DNA from: Plotosus lineatus
Taxonomy: Eukaryota; Chordata; Actinopteri; Siluriformes; Plotosidae
Direction of reading: 5' to 3'
Assembly: GCA_024760905.1 (NCBI GenBank)
Contig: CM045729.1
Location: forward strand, 74,774,050 to 74,838,049
Length of the DNA stretch: 64,000 nucleotides
The position numbers were made by a program, and so were the translations under genes. Shown piece by piece: positions 53,913 through 64,000 of the stretch. Below the pieces are notes generated by a model. The model was not told where the DNA came from. It saw only the letters and a list, made by a program, of their open reading frames with translations, and made no database searches. Each line of letters starts with the position of its first letter. Position 1 is the stretch's first letter.

Positions 53913-54780
53913 TAACTGATATGTTTTATCACATATTCTTCTGACATTCCAAATAAATGAACACAAGTGGAAAAAATCTGCTTCCTTCTATTATGTCCTT
54001 TCATTTTTATTCTTATTGCTTCACAGTCCTGGTTGAGTATAGACCAACCATTTATTATTATTTTTTGGCTCTACATTTTTGTTTGATTTGGCAGATCAGC
54101 AAAACTATGTTTAATGAGTCGCATATACAGCATCCTACAGAGTCATTGGCAGAAATTGGGGAGTGACAGTTATATGTAACAGCATTGCAGTAGTGAAAAA
54201 CCCCCAAAAAAGAACAAAAAACAAAACAAAAAAAAAAAACAAACAGTTATCAGTTTACTGGTACATTTTGGAAAGACGGATATTACCGTTAAAAGGTTAC
54301 GTTTTGAATTCATTAGAAACAGGATACATTACAATTGGATGCACAGTACGAACACAATTCCACTATTCGAAAAACATCTGCATGACAGGTGTTGTGTTGT
54401 AAAGTGTGCAAGAACGTGCACAGCCTATTAAAGTTGAACTGCAGAGTTTAGAAATGTCTCCAGTTACTTGTGTCTGGGTAAAAAATGGTAATAAACAGTC
54501 AATGTGCATCACCTCGTGTCTCTGCTAAAAGTAAAAGACTTGTAATGATTAGTAATTGTACAAGATTACATTTTTAGAGGCATCCTTCCAACCCTTATTT
54601 ATTGGTAGCCCTGATCTGGTCTTTCCCCCCCCCCTTGATATTCTGTGTAAACAAAATCAAAACGCAAAACCTACCAAAAGGATTAGAATAAAATCCACCT
54701 CTTGGTGAAGTAGCTTGATCTCACACTGAAAATAAATAAATAAAAAATTTCCATCCTTTAATCAAATTACATTTATTCAC
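53913..54780. other. No recognised feature (intronic)
   Basis: Unique-looking intronic DNA. A pseudo-exon-like segment at 54671-54725 is discussed under rejected items. Confidence 0.45.
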
Positions 54781-54786
54781 ATATTT

Positions 54787-54930
54787 AGGGGCAGCTGTAG
54801 TCTAATGGTTAGAGAAGTGGTTTTGAGACCAAAAGGTCGCTGGTTTGAGTTCCGGAATCGCAGCAAAAAAATGTGGCAGTGTGAGAATGAGCTACACCTT
54901 TACCTCCTCCACGTTCATGAATAAAGAACA
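54787..54930 (+). mobile_element. tRNA-derived SINE, third family (C)
   Basis: Head GCTGTAGTCTAATGGTTAGA (A box) and GTCGCTGGTTTGAGTTCC (B box), followed by AAAAATGTGGCAGTGTGAGA and a CTCCTCCACGTTCATG segment. 3'-truncated. Confidence 0.75.
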
Positions 54931-54944
54931 CTTCAGCAAGTGTT

Positions 54945-55266
54945 ACACTTCTGTAACCGCTTAACCCTAACTAGGGTCACAGGGAGGCTGGCGCCCATCC
55001 CAGTCTGCTCTGGGCGAGGGCAGAGTTTACCCTGGACGGCTTGCCAGGCCATTGCAGGGCGGAAACACGCTGACGGCTTTGCAGCCTACGCTTGTCAAAA
55101 GTCAGCAATGGTTCTTTTACATGAACCTCACACCATAGACAATGATAGATATGCCCGGCCTTTGATAACCCACCAGGGTCACTGACAACCTGTGGTGAGT
55201 GGGACTTGAACCTCCAACCTTAGGATCAGTGATCCAGCACCTATACCACTAGGCCACCACTGCCCC
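54945..55266 (-). mobile_element. tRNA-derived SINE, family A
   Basis: Tail CTGTAACCGCTTAACCCTAA at left, head complement GGGACTTGAACCTCCAACC and CCACCACTGCCCC at right. Confidence 0.92.
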
Positions 55267-55394
55267 GATGCACTGACAATAGTACTTTATTTTTTCTGGA
55301 AGGCAACCAAACTTTGATAATATATAACATCGTGGTGTAATAAAATATGCAGGTGTTGCATGGACACCATGATGCATGCACCCACATAAAGGTA

Positions 55395-55716
55395 AAGTCT
55401 GATGGGTACATCAGTAAAGTCTGATGGGTTTTTACACCCGAGCCTCATGGCTCGTCAGGCCGGTGCTTATCCCCAGTTTCCATAGCGTGAAGCGACCAGG
55501 AGTTCAACTCCCCCTAGATGGGATGCTAGTCCATTGCAGGTTACCTTCCCAGTATATTTTTACTGGTACCCGTTTATACTGCTGGGTGAACAGAGGCACA
55601 CTTGTGGTTGAGACCTTGCCCAGGGGTCTTAGCACAGTGAGGGTCTCGGTGGGATTTGAACTCACAACCTCCCGATCATGAGCGCAGCACCCTAACCACT
55701 AAGCCACCTGCCCCAC
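55395..55716 (-). mobile_element. tRNA-derived SINE, family B, near full length
   Basis: Starts with a duplicated AAAGTCTGATGGGT. Contains AGTTCAACTCCCCCTAGATG, GACCTTGCCCAGGGGTC and the head complement GGGATTTGAACTCACAACCT with CCCTAACCACTAAGCCACC. Confidence 0.9.
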
Positions 55717-56086
55717 ATAATGCACCCAGATAAGCCTTCACATCAAAAAACAACCAAAAAAAAAAAAAAAAGGTTGGGAAAAGCTTATTTTCATTGTTGA
55801 TGTCCCAATTCTATTTTTTAATTTACAAAAAATTCATTTTTTGTATTTTCTTCAACACATTATTTTTTTGTTTGTTTTATAAGGCCATAAAACACAGTTC
55901 TAAGAAAAGTTTTAGTGAATTCCATAATGTCTGCTCAATTTTCCCTAACACTTTTTTACAAGGAGTGCCAACAGTTGTGAGGTGCGTCATATATACCATG
56001 TACAGTGTAATTGTATCTTATCTTGTATGGTAAATTTAAAATTTAATTACATTAATGATGTGAATGCTTAAGCAATGATCCAGTAC

Positions 56087-56225
56087 CTGGAAAGAGTTGA
56101 AGAAGAGCTCGCAGTACATGCGTACTTCCCAACTGAGTCCCTTAAAGGTGTGTGGCATCCCAACAAACACAATGTAGTGCACACCAAAAACGAACACCAA
56201 TACCAGTGTGGATTTAGCCAGTTTC
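56087..56225 (-). CDS. pth2r: Parathyroid hormone 2 receptor, TM6/TM7 exon
   Basis: 139 nt between acceptor AAATAG and donor CAG/GTACTG. It starts with the last base of a split Arg codon, then encodes 46 residues: [20 protein letters not shown] (end of intracellular loop 3 and TM6), [19 protein letters not shown] (extracellular loop 3) and FFNSFQ (TM7 start). Length, phase and wording match the corresponding exon of mammalian PTH receptors. KLAK and the GVHY motif are typical of class B1 receptors. The preceding TM5 exon is not in the window. Confidence 0.95.
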
Positions 56226-57005
56226 CTATTTGGAAAAACAAACAAACAAACAAACAAACAAACAAAAAACAGATGGTGAAGATTAGAGAAGACGGTACAC
56301 TATTTTCTCTCTTGTTAATATGGAGGCATGAGTGAATCGATCACATACGGAGCAATACACAATTCTTGCTATTCCGTAAATAATATACCTGCGATTTTAA
56401 CTAGCCAGCACAATGCAGTACATCACTTTAACCCTGAGATGAGGTAAGTTTATACGTCAGTAATTTTCTGTCAACACTTTATTCTGAACCTTTATTTGGA
56501 ACCGGTCCCACATGTATGGAGTGATGGAAAGCCAGAAGTCTAATTTAACTTGGCTCACCTGCATACTGGTATGATTTTGGGATGTAGCATAGACCTTCTG
56601 CTATCCCGCCCAGCATTCCAAAGTATTAGAATAATTTCAATGTGACATCATAGGGATCATATCAGAGACTGTCATGGTGGCAAAGATAATACTGCGCTTG
56701 AAAAATTCTCAAGTGATCTACCAACAATCCACCAGCACAGTCCCACAGAAGACTCATCTAGGTACTACAAGAATGTTCCAAACAAAATGTAAAACTTGTG
56801 CAATAATTGGGAAGGTTGAGGGAATAAATCTAACACAGGAAAGTAATAAAAGAGTTATTAATTTAATTCCAAATTTAATTCTATATTACATATAGAAAGT
56901 ATTATATATTGAACAGTCAGTAATATTGTCGTTTGATGGAACAGTATATAATAAGCTTTCTTCTATCTATAATCATTAAAAAAGTTCAAATAAGGTATGA
57001 TATAT
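56226..57005 (-). other. pth2r upstream intron, start
   Basis: (AAAC)n at 56238-56262 close to the acceptor; otherwise AT-rich without recognised repeats. The TM5 exon was sought here and not found. Confidence 0.5.
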
Positions 57006-57009
57006 CCAG

Positions 57010-58047
57010 GGATCCCTCAATGCAGCCTTGAGGGGGGTGGGGGGGACTAAACAGCCCGGAAAAATGCAGAGGGTTGTGTCAGGAAGGGCATCCGACATAA
57101 AACCAATGCCAAACTTTATCATGCAAATCACAAATATTACCTCCATACCCGATCGGTTGAGGAATGGGTTAACAACGACTGTCATCAGTGCTGTTAACCA
57201 ACAGGATGCTGATGGAAATTGGACTACTGTTGGTCGAAGAAGGAGAGGCGGAGGCGTGTTCATAGGCAGAGAGAGAAGAGGAAAGGCATCAGTCTAGGAC
57301 TGAGAGTAGGGACTTTGAATGTTGGAACTATGCAAGGAAAAGATAGAGAGCTGGCTGACATGATGCAGAGGAGGAAGGTGGACATACTGTGTGTTCGGGA
57401 GACCAGGTGGAAAGGTAGCAAAGCTAGAAGCTTAGGAGCAGGGTTTAAGTTGTTGTATCATGGTGTGGATGGGAAGAGAAATGGAGAGTGCAATGGACAG
57501 TGTGGAAAAGAGGTGAAGAAGCATGTGCAGGCAGGTTGAAATAGTTGGAGACAAGTGTCCAGTGTGATGTGTGATAGGAAGGTATCGGCAGGAATGAAAG
57601 GAAAAGTGTACAAGACGGTGATGAGGCCAGCGATGTTGTATGGTTTAGAAACAGTGGCACTGAGGAAAAGACAGGAGGCAGAGCTGGAGGTAGCAGAGAT
57701 GAAAATGTTGAGGTTCTCTTTGGGAGCAATGAGGATGGATAGAATCAGGACTGAGCACATCAGAGGGACAGCACATGTAAGATGCTTTGGAGACAAAGTC
57801 AGAGAGGCTAGAGATGGTTTGGATATGTGCAGAGGAGGGATAGTGAGTATATTGGTAGTAGGATGCTGAGGTTGGAAGTACTAGGCAGAAGGCCAAGAGG
57901 AAGACCAAAGGGACCATTCATGGATGTGGTGAAGGAGGACATGAAGGCAGTTGGTGTAAGAGAAGAAGATGCAGAGGACAGGGTGAGATGGAGGCAGATA
58001 ATTTGCTGTTGCGACCCCTGAAGGGAACAGCCGAAAGGAAAAGAAGA

Positions 58048-58048
<1 letters not shown>
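57010..58048 (+). mobile_element. Internally deleted RTE (5' end joined to 3' end)
   Basis: The 5' UTR and endonuclease start (57219-57480: GTLNVGTMQGKDRELADMMQ, FKLLYHGVDGKRNG) run straight into the RT C-terminal block (GQCGKEVKKHVQAG) at about 57485-57500. The intervening ~2 kb is gone. The remaining C-terminal codons and the GCGACCCCTGAAGGGAACAG end are present. Confidence 0.92.
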
Positions 58049-58121
<73 letters not shown>

Positions 58122-58131
58122 CATCATCATC
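58049..58131. repeat. (TA)n array between RTE and Rex3 3' ends
   Basis: About 30 TA units, TGTATATATA, then (TCA)n, which is the Rex3 tail. Confidence 0.93.
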
Positions 58132-58636
58132 ATCTTCCGCTTAGTCCAGGGTCAGGGTCAGGTCGCGGGGGCAGCAACCTTCGCAAAGAGGTCCAGACGT
58201 CCCTCTCCCAAACCACTTCCTCCAACTCTCCCGGGGGGACACCGAGGCGGTCCCAGACAAGCCGAGAGACATAGTCCCTCCAGCGTGTTCTAGGTCGACC
58301 CCGGGATCTCTTCCCGGTTGGACATGCCCGAAACACCACACCAGGGAGGAGTCCGGGGGGCATTCTGACCAGATGCCCGAGCCACCTCAACTGGCCCCTC
58401 TCAATGCGGAGGAGCAGCGGATCTACTCTGAGCTCTCCCCGGATGGTGGAACTTCTCACCTTATCTCTCAGGGAGAACCCCGCCACCCGACGAAGGAAGC
58501 TCATTTCAGCCGCTTGTATCCGTGATCTTGTTCTTTTGGTCATTACCCAAAGCTCGTGACCATAGGTGAGGGTTGTAACGTAGATCGACTGGTAAATTGA
58601 GAGCTTCGCCTTGCGGCTCAGCTCCTTCTTTACCAC
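58130..58636 (-). pseudogene. Rex3 C-terminal block
   Basis: Encodes KKELSRKAKLSIYQSIYV, THGHELWVMTKR-like text, RGQLRWLGHLVRMPPG and RGRPRTRWRDYVSRL. Separated from the RT ORF by a frameshift and stop near 58640-58700. Confidence 0.85.
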
Positions 58637-58696
58637 GACGGACCGGTACAGGCACCGCTAAACAGCAGAGGCTGCAGCGATCCGTCTGTCGATCTC

Positions 58697-59776
58697 TCAC
58701 TCCATCCTTCCCTCACTCGTAAACAAGACCCCAAGATACTGAAACTCCTCCACTTGGGGCAGGACCTCATTCCCGACCCGGAGGGTGCATTCCACCATTG
58801 TCCGACTGAGAACCATGGCCTCGGACTTGGAAGAACTGATCTTCATCCCAGCTGCTTTGCACTCGGCTGTGAATCGCTCCAATGAGAGCTGGAGGTCCCG
58901 ACTTGATGAAGCCAAAAGGACAACATCATCCGTAAAAAGCAGAGACGATATCCGACGGCCACCAAACCAGAACCCCTCATCGCCTCGACTGCGCCTAGAA
59001 ATTCTGTCCATAAAAATTATGAACAGAATCGGTGACAAAGGACAGCCTTGGCGGACTCCAACTCCCACTGGAAACGAATCCGACCTGCTGTTACCTATAT
59101 GGACCAAACTCTGGCTCCGGTGATACAGCAACCGAATAGCTTGTAGCAACGGGTCCGGAACGCCGTACTCTCGGAGCACGCCCCACAAGATCGTTCGAAG
59201 AACACGGTCGAAAGCCTTCTCCAAATCCACAAAGCACATGTGGACAGATTGGGCAAACTCCCATGTCCCCTCCAGAATTCTGTGGAGCGTATAGAGTTGG
59301 TCAAGAGTGCTACAGCCAGGACGAAAATCACATTGTTCCTCCTGAATCCGAGGTTCGACTATCGGTCGGATCCTCCTCTCTAGTACCCCTGCATAGACTT
59401 TCCCAGGTAGGCTGAGGAGTGTAATTCCCCGATAATTGGAACACACCCTCCGGTCCCCCTTCTTAAAAATTGGGACCACCACCCCAGTTTGCCAATCCAG
59501 AGGTACAGCCCCTGATGACCACGCGATGTTGCAGAGATGTGTCAACCATGACAGTCCTACAACATCCAGAGTCCTGAGATATTCCGGGCGGATCTCGTCC
59601 AACCCCGGAGCTCGACCACCGACGAGCTTTTTGACAACCTCAGTGACCTTCTCTCCAGTGATGGGCGAACCCTCACCCGAACCCCCAGGGTCTTCCTCTT
59701 CCACGGAGGGCGTGTTGGTGGGATTGAGGAGGTCCTCAAAGTATTCCCTCCACCTCTCGACAACATCCCCAGTCAA
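58697..59776 (-). pseudogene. Rex3 reverse transcriptase, 359-codon open segment
   Basis: Contains WREYFEDLLNPTNTPS, KLVGGRAPGLDEIRPEYL, VVPIFKKGDRRVCSNYRGIT, motif A MCFVDLEKAFDRV (intact Asp), VGVRQGCPLSPILFIIFMD and motif C FTDD, where most elements have FADD. Truncated at both ends relative to an intact Rex3 protein. Confidence 0.88.
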
Positions 59777-60220
59777 GGTAAGCAGCCCCCCACCTCCACT
59801 GTAAACAGTGTTTGTGAAGAACTGCTTCCCCCTCCTGAGGCATCGGATGGTGGTCCAGAACCTTTTTGAGGCCGACCGATAATCACTCTCTAGGCCCTCA
59901 CCGAACTCCTCCCACGCCCGAGATTTTGCATCTGCGACAGCCTCGGCTGCAGCTCAGGAGTCCCACAAGCTAATAAAACCCGATAGCCCTCCTTCTTCAG
60001 CTGAACGGCCCCCTTCACCGCAGGTGTCCACCACCAGGTTCGGGGATTACCGCCACGACAAGCACCGATGACCTTACCTCAGTAATGGAGGCACGAAACA
60101 TGGCTCATTCAGATTCCATGTCCCCCGCCTCCTCCAGGATGTGGTTGTAGCTCTGCCGGTGGTGGGAGTTAAAGGCCTCTCGGACAGGGGACTCCGCCAA
60201 ACGTTCCCAGCAGACCCTGA

Positions 60221-60760
60221 TTACACGCTTGGGTCTGCCAGGTCTGGAAGGCAACCTCCCCCACCACGAAGCCAACTCACCACCAGGTAGTGATCGGTAG
60301 ACAGCTCAGCTCCTCTCTTCACCCGAGTGTCCAGAACATATGGTCGCAAGTCCAATGACACGACTACAAAGTCAATCATCGAACTGCGACCTAGGGTGTC
60401 CTGGTGCCAAGTGCACTTATGGACACCCTTATGTTCGAACATGGTGTTCGTGATAGACAAACTGTGACGAGCACAGAAGTCCAACAACGAAACACCATTC
60501 GGATTCAGAATGGAGAGGCCGTACCTACAGATCACACCCTTCCAGGTCACACTATCGTTGCCCACATGGGCATTGAAGTCTCCCAAGACAGCGAGTGAGT
60601 CTCCCGAGGGAGCGTTCTCCAACACCCCCCCCCCCAAAGACTCCAAAAAGGGTGGGTACTCTGGACTGTCATTTGGTGCATAAGCACAAATAACAGTCAG
60701 GACACCCCCCCAAAGACGGAGGGAAGCTACCCTTTCGTCAACCGGGGAGAACCCCAACAT
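60221..60760 (-). pseudogene. Rex3 APE-type endonuclease, C-terminal part
   Basis: [52 protein letters not shown]: the catalytic Asp/Asn and His motifs of the endonuclease. The N-terminal part is in another frame (61110-60913, TLGTWNVTSLAGKEPDLVRE). Confidence 0.88.
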
Positions 60761-61428
60761 TTGGGCACCGAGACTGGGGCAACAAGAATACCCACACCGG
60801 CTCGCCGCCTTTCCCCATGAGCAACTCCAGAATAGAAGAAGGTCCAGCCTCTTTCGAGATGGATGGTTCCAGAGCCCAAGCTATGCGTTGAGGTGAGCCC
60901 GACTATATCTAGTCAGTACCTCTCCACCTCACGCACCAAATCAGGCTCCTTTCCCGCAAGAGAGGTGACATTCCATGTCCCGAGGGTCAGAGTAAGTAGC
61001 CGAGGATCGGTCCGACAGAACCCATGCCTTTGGCTGCCACCCAACTCACATTGCACCCGACCCCTAAAACTCCTCCCACGGGTGGTAGGTCCATGGGAGG
61101 GCGGACCCATGTCTCCTTTTCGGGCTAGGCCCGGCCAGGCTCCATGGGCATAAGCCCGAACACCAGGCGCTCACCTTCGAGCGCCTCCCCTGGGCCTGGC
61201 TCCAGGAGGGAGCCCCAGTGACCCGCGTCCGGGCAAGTGAGACTGCTTCAAATGTTTACTCCGAGATGGCATAGGGGTCTTCTGAATCGCACTTTGTCTG
61301 GACCTTTACCCAGGACCTGTTTGCCTTGGGTGACCCTACCAGGGGCATTATGCCCCCGACAACATAGCTCCTAGGATCATTAGGTCACGCAAACCCCTCC
61401 ACCATGATAAGGTGGCGATTCAGGGAGG

Positions 61429-61537
<109 letters not shown>

Positions 61538-61669
61538 TAGTCCTTCTCAAAAAATTAGCATATTGTAATAAAGTTCATTATTTTCTGTAATTCATAATGA
61601 ATAAATTCATATATTTTAGATTCATTGCACACCAACTGAAATATTTCAAGTCTTTTATTGTTTTAATAC

Positions 61670-62032
61670 TGTCATGGTCTGTGCTGGCTGGAGACACTAA
61701 CCTTTCCTCAGTTCATTGCAGGTGCGGGCGAGTGGCGTGGCGATCGCCGGTAGAGGAGTTTCGGAGCGGAGCGCACCTGGTCCTAATTGGCAATCAGCGG
61801 CAGCCAGCTATAAATGGGAGCGGCATGCTTCCCTCCGCTGTCAGAAGATTGATTCCAGTGACCCTGTTCCTCGACGTTCTCTCTGATCCCTGGCCCACGC
61901 TTCGTGCACAACCAGTTCCCGCCATTCTGCGTTTTCTAGCGATTTCCAGTTCCGAACGTTTAATAAATCGTTGAATCTTCTTACATGGTCTCCTGCATCT
62001 TTGGGTTTGACGCATATACTCCAGGCATGACA
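61670..62032 (+). repeat. Solo LTR, 363 bp, perfect 5-bp TSD
   Basis: Starts TGTCATGGTCTGTGC, ends CAGGCATGACA, with TATAAATGGGAGCGGC (TATA-like) near 61810 and AATAAA near 61961. TSD AATAC lies at 61665-61669 and 62033-62037. The intact opposite Tc1 repeat shows the uninterrupted site. Probably Gypsy-like from size and termini. The family repeats at 33242-33624. Confidence 0.95.
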
Positions 62033-62178
62033 AATACTGATGATTTTGGCATGCAGCTCATGAAAACCCAAAATTCCTATCTCAAAAAATTTGCATATTT
62101 CATCTGACCAAAAAAAAAAAAAAAAAGTGTTTTAATACAAAAAAGTCAACCTTCAAATAATTATGTTCAGTTATGCAC

Positions 62179-63130
62179 TCAATACTTGGTCGGGAATCCT
62201 TTTGTAGAAATGACTGCTTCAATGCGGCGTGGCATGGAGGCAATCAGCCTGTGGCACTGCTGAGGTGTTATGGAGGCCCAGGATGCTTCGATAGCGGCCT
62301 TAAGCTCATCCACAGTGTTGGGTCTGGTGTCTCTCAACTTTCTCTTCACAATATCCCACAGATTCTCTATGGGGTTCAGGTCAGGACAGTTGGCAGACCA
62401 ATTGAGCACAGTGATAGCATGGTCAGTAAACCATTTAGCAGTGGTTTTGGCACTGTGAGCAGGTGCCAGGTTGTGCTGAAAAATGAAATCTTCATCTCCA
62501 TAAAGCTTTTCAGCAGATGGAAGCATGAAGTGCTCCAAAATCTCCTGATAGCTAGCTGCATTGACCCTGCCCTTGATAAAACACAGTGGACCAACACCAG
62601 CAGCTGACATGGCACCCAGACCATAACTGACTGTGGGTACTTGACACTGGACTTCAGGCATTTTGGCATTTCTTTCTCCCCAGTCGTCCTCCAGACTCTG
62701 GCACCTTGATTTCCGAATGACATGCAAAATTTGCTTTCATCTGAAAAAAGTACTTTTGGACCACTGAGCAACAGTCCAGTGCTGCTTCTCTGTAGCCCAG
62801 GTCAGGCGCTTCTGCCGCTGTTTCTGGTTCAAAAGTGGCTTGACCTGGGGAATGCGGCACCTGTAGCCCAGTCCACTGCTTTTACAGGTCCCCCAAGGTC
62901 TGGAATCGGCCCTTCTCCACAATCTTCCTCAGGGTCCGGTCACCTCTTCTGGTTGTGCAGTGTTTTCTGCCACACTTTTTCCTTCTCACAGACGTCCCAC
63001 TGAGGTGGCTTGATACAGCACTCTGGGAACAGCCTATTCGCTCAGAGATTTCTTTCTGTGTCTTACCCTCTTGCTTGAGGGTGTCAATGATGGCCTTCTG
63101 GACAGCAGTCAGGTCGGCAGTCTTACCCAT
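62179..63130 (-). pseudogene. Tc1 transposase, frameshifted, second Asp changed
   Basis: N-terminal HTH at 63130-62882 (KTQKEISERIGCSQSAVSSH, GRKHCTTRRGDRTL). Then the first catalytic motif VLFSDESKF near 62740, a second block FQHNLAPAHSAKTT near 62470 where Tc1 proteins normally have Asp before the LAPAH motif, and [17 protein letters not shown] near 62360 with the final Glu. At least two frame breaks. It cannot be active. Confidence 0.88.
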
Positions 63131-63456
63131 GATTGCGGTTTTGAGTAATGAACCAGGCTGGGAGTTTTAAAAAGCCTCAGGAATCTTTTGCAGGTGTTTA
63201 GAGTTAATTGGTTGATTCAGATGATTAGGTTCATAGCTTATTTAGACTACCTTTTCATGATATGCTAATTTTTTGAGATAGGAATTTTGGGTTTTCATGA
63301 GCTGTCTGCCAAAATCATCGGTATTAAAACAATAAAAGACCTGAAGTATTTCAGTTGGTGTGCAATGAATCTAAAATATATGAAAGTTTAATTTTTATCA
63401 GTACGTTACAGAAAATAATGAACTTTTTCACAATGCTAATTTTTTGAGAAGGACTA

Positions 63457-64000
63457 GTATATACCTACATGGGGTGCAGGTGCCATCTTGCACCACCATG
63501 TTTCCACAGTAGTCCAGAGCCATATAATTTTCTCTCGGTTGAAATCTGAAACCAAAGCACGATATGCTATGACATACTGCACACTGTACCTTTAACGGCA
63601 CATGAATCAAAACGGATTGCTTCTGCATACTTTATTATGACTTTGTAAACATGGGTGACGTGGCCATTACTAAATACTGCCATCTGGTCAGATGGGCACC
63701 TGTGATATATTGCGTACTGCAGTGGGACAGCATCCAATAGCACGGAATTGATTACTGTTATTAACCACATCAAATTGCATGCTTTTGCAGTATGCTTGTT
63801 CCCTGACTGAACACTTCTACAGATAAATGGCCTTTTAACCCTCTAAAGCAAACGGTAGTAATTATCATCACTTTATGTGCACGATCTGGCATCTTTCCCC
63901 TCGATTTGCAATGAAAGTGCAGTTAAACGACTGCTTTGTTGATTTATTGAACTTAAATCAGCAAACAGACAGCACCACAGCGAAAATGGTGTCTGATAGT
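63457..64000. other. pth2r upstream intron, nothing firm
   Basis: Unique-looking sequence. A splice-flanked open segment on the minus strand (about 63464-63550) does not match any PTH receptor exon (see rejected items). Confidence 0.4.

Larger units (their letters stand above)
61540..63454 (-). mobile_element. Tc1-like transposon with IR/DR ends, split by a solo LTR
   Basis: Outer ends GTCCTTCTCAAAAAATTAGC and its inverse, TA at 61538-61539 and 63455-63456. Inner direct repeats (CTATCTCAAAAAATTTGCAT near 62080 and the inverse near 63270) give the IR/DR layout of Sleeping Beauty-type elements. The terminal repeats are over 200 bp. The left one is interrupted by the solo LTR at 61670-62032. 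Confidence 0.93.

Noticed and set aside
54671..54725. Minus-strand segment between an ATTTTCAG acceptor and a weak AG/GTTTTG donor, as an extra pth2r exon
   Set aside because: It lies between two exons that join directly in phase 0, its 55-nt length would break the frame, and no PTH receptor has coding sequence there.
63464..63550. Minus-strand open segment with TTTGGTTTCAG acceptor and GTAG/GTATAT donor, as the TM5 or EL2 exon of pth2r
   Set aside because: None of its three frames resembles PTH receptor TM5 or loop 2 sequence. Splice-like ends alone are weak evidence.

Overview
The window is vertebrate nuclear DNA, almost certainly from a ray-finned (teleost) fish. The only host gene I can recognise is the 3' part of a parathyroid hormone 2 receptor gene (pth2r) on the minus strand: exons at 56087-56225 (TM6/7), 42542-42583 (the 42-nt TM7 exon) and 39501-39893 (cytoplasmic tail and stop). 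Earlier exons lie beyond position 64000. The repeat content (Rex3, an Expander-like RTE, L2, Tc1/mariner, hAT, Tigger-like MITEs, tRNA-derived SINEs and long (TA)n/(CA)n arrays) is typical of teleosts. I cannot name a species.

Layout. 1-2.4 kb: broken L2 LINE. 2.4-4.4 kb: Tc1 remnant with an RTE tail inside it, then a microsatellite-rich MITE. 4.9-7.4 kb: a palindromic LTR-derived element with inverted LTR arms around a broken gag-like ORF. 8.2-12.1 kb: a hAT element holding an RTE and a SINE. 13.2-13.75 kb: a hairpin with two opposed hammerhead ribozyme motifs between AT arrays. 13.8-25 kb: MITEs, SINEs and a foldback element. 25.2-31.6 kb: two head-to-head RTE copies, one carrying a Tigger-like MITE, apparently inside a split MITE. 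31.6-38.2 kb: SINEs, a solo LTR and a compound MITE rich in ACGT. 38.6-64 kb: the pth2r 3' end and introns, filled with hAT, Tc1, L2, SINE, RTE, a near-complete Rex3 and a Tc1 element split by a solo LTR.

Many insertions are bounded by target-site duplications (TSDs) visible in the text, so element limits and insertion order can be read directly. The mobile genes seen are mostly broken. The longest ORF, a 623-codon RTE reverse transcriptase, appears to have lost a catalytic aspartate.

The observations I rate highest are: (1) the inverted pair of identical hammerhead motifs at 13.25-13.5 kb; (2) the LTR element whose two ends are the same LTR end in opposite orientation, with a 4-bp TSD; (3) a hybrid SINE (tRNA head and usual body joined to an RTE-derived tail) that moved as one unit.
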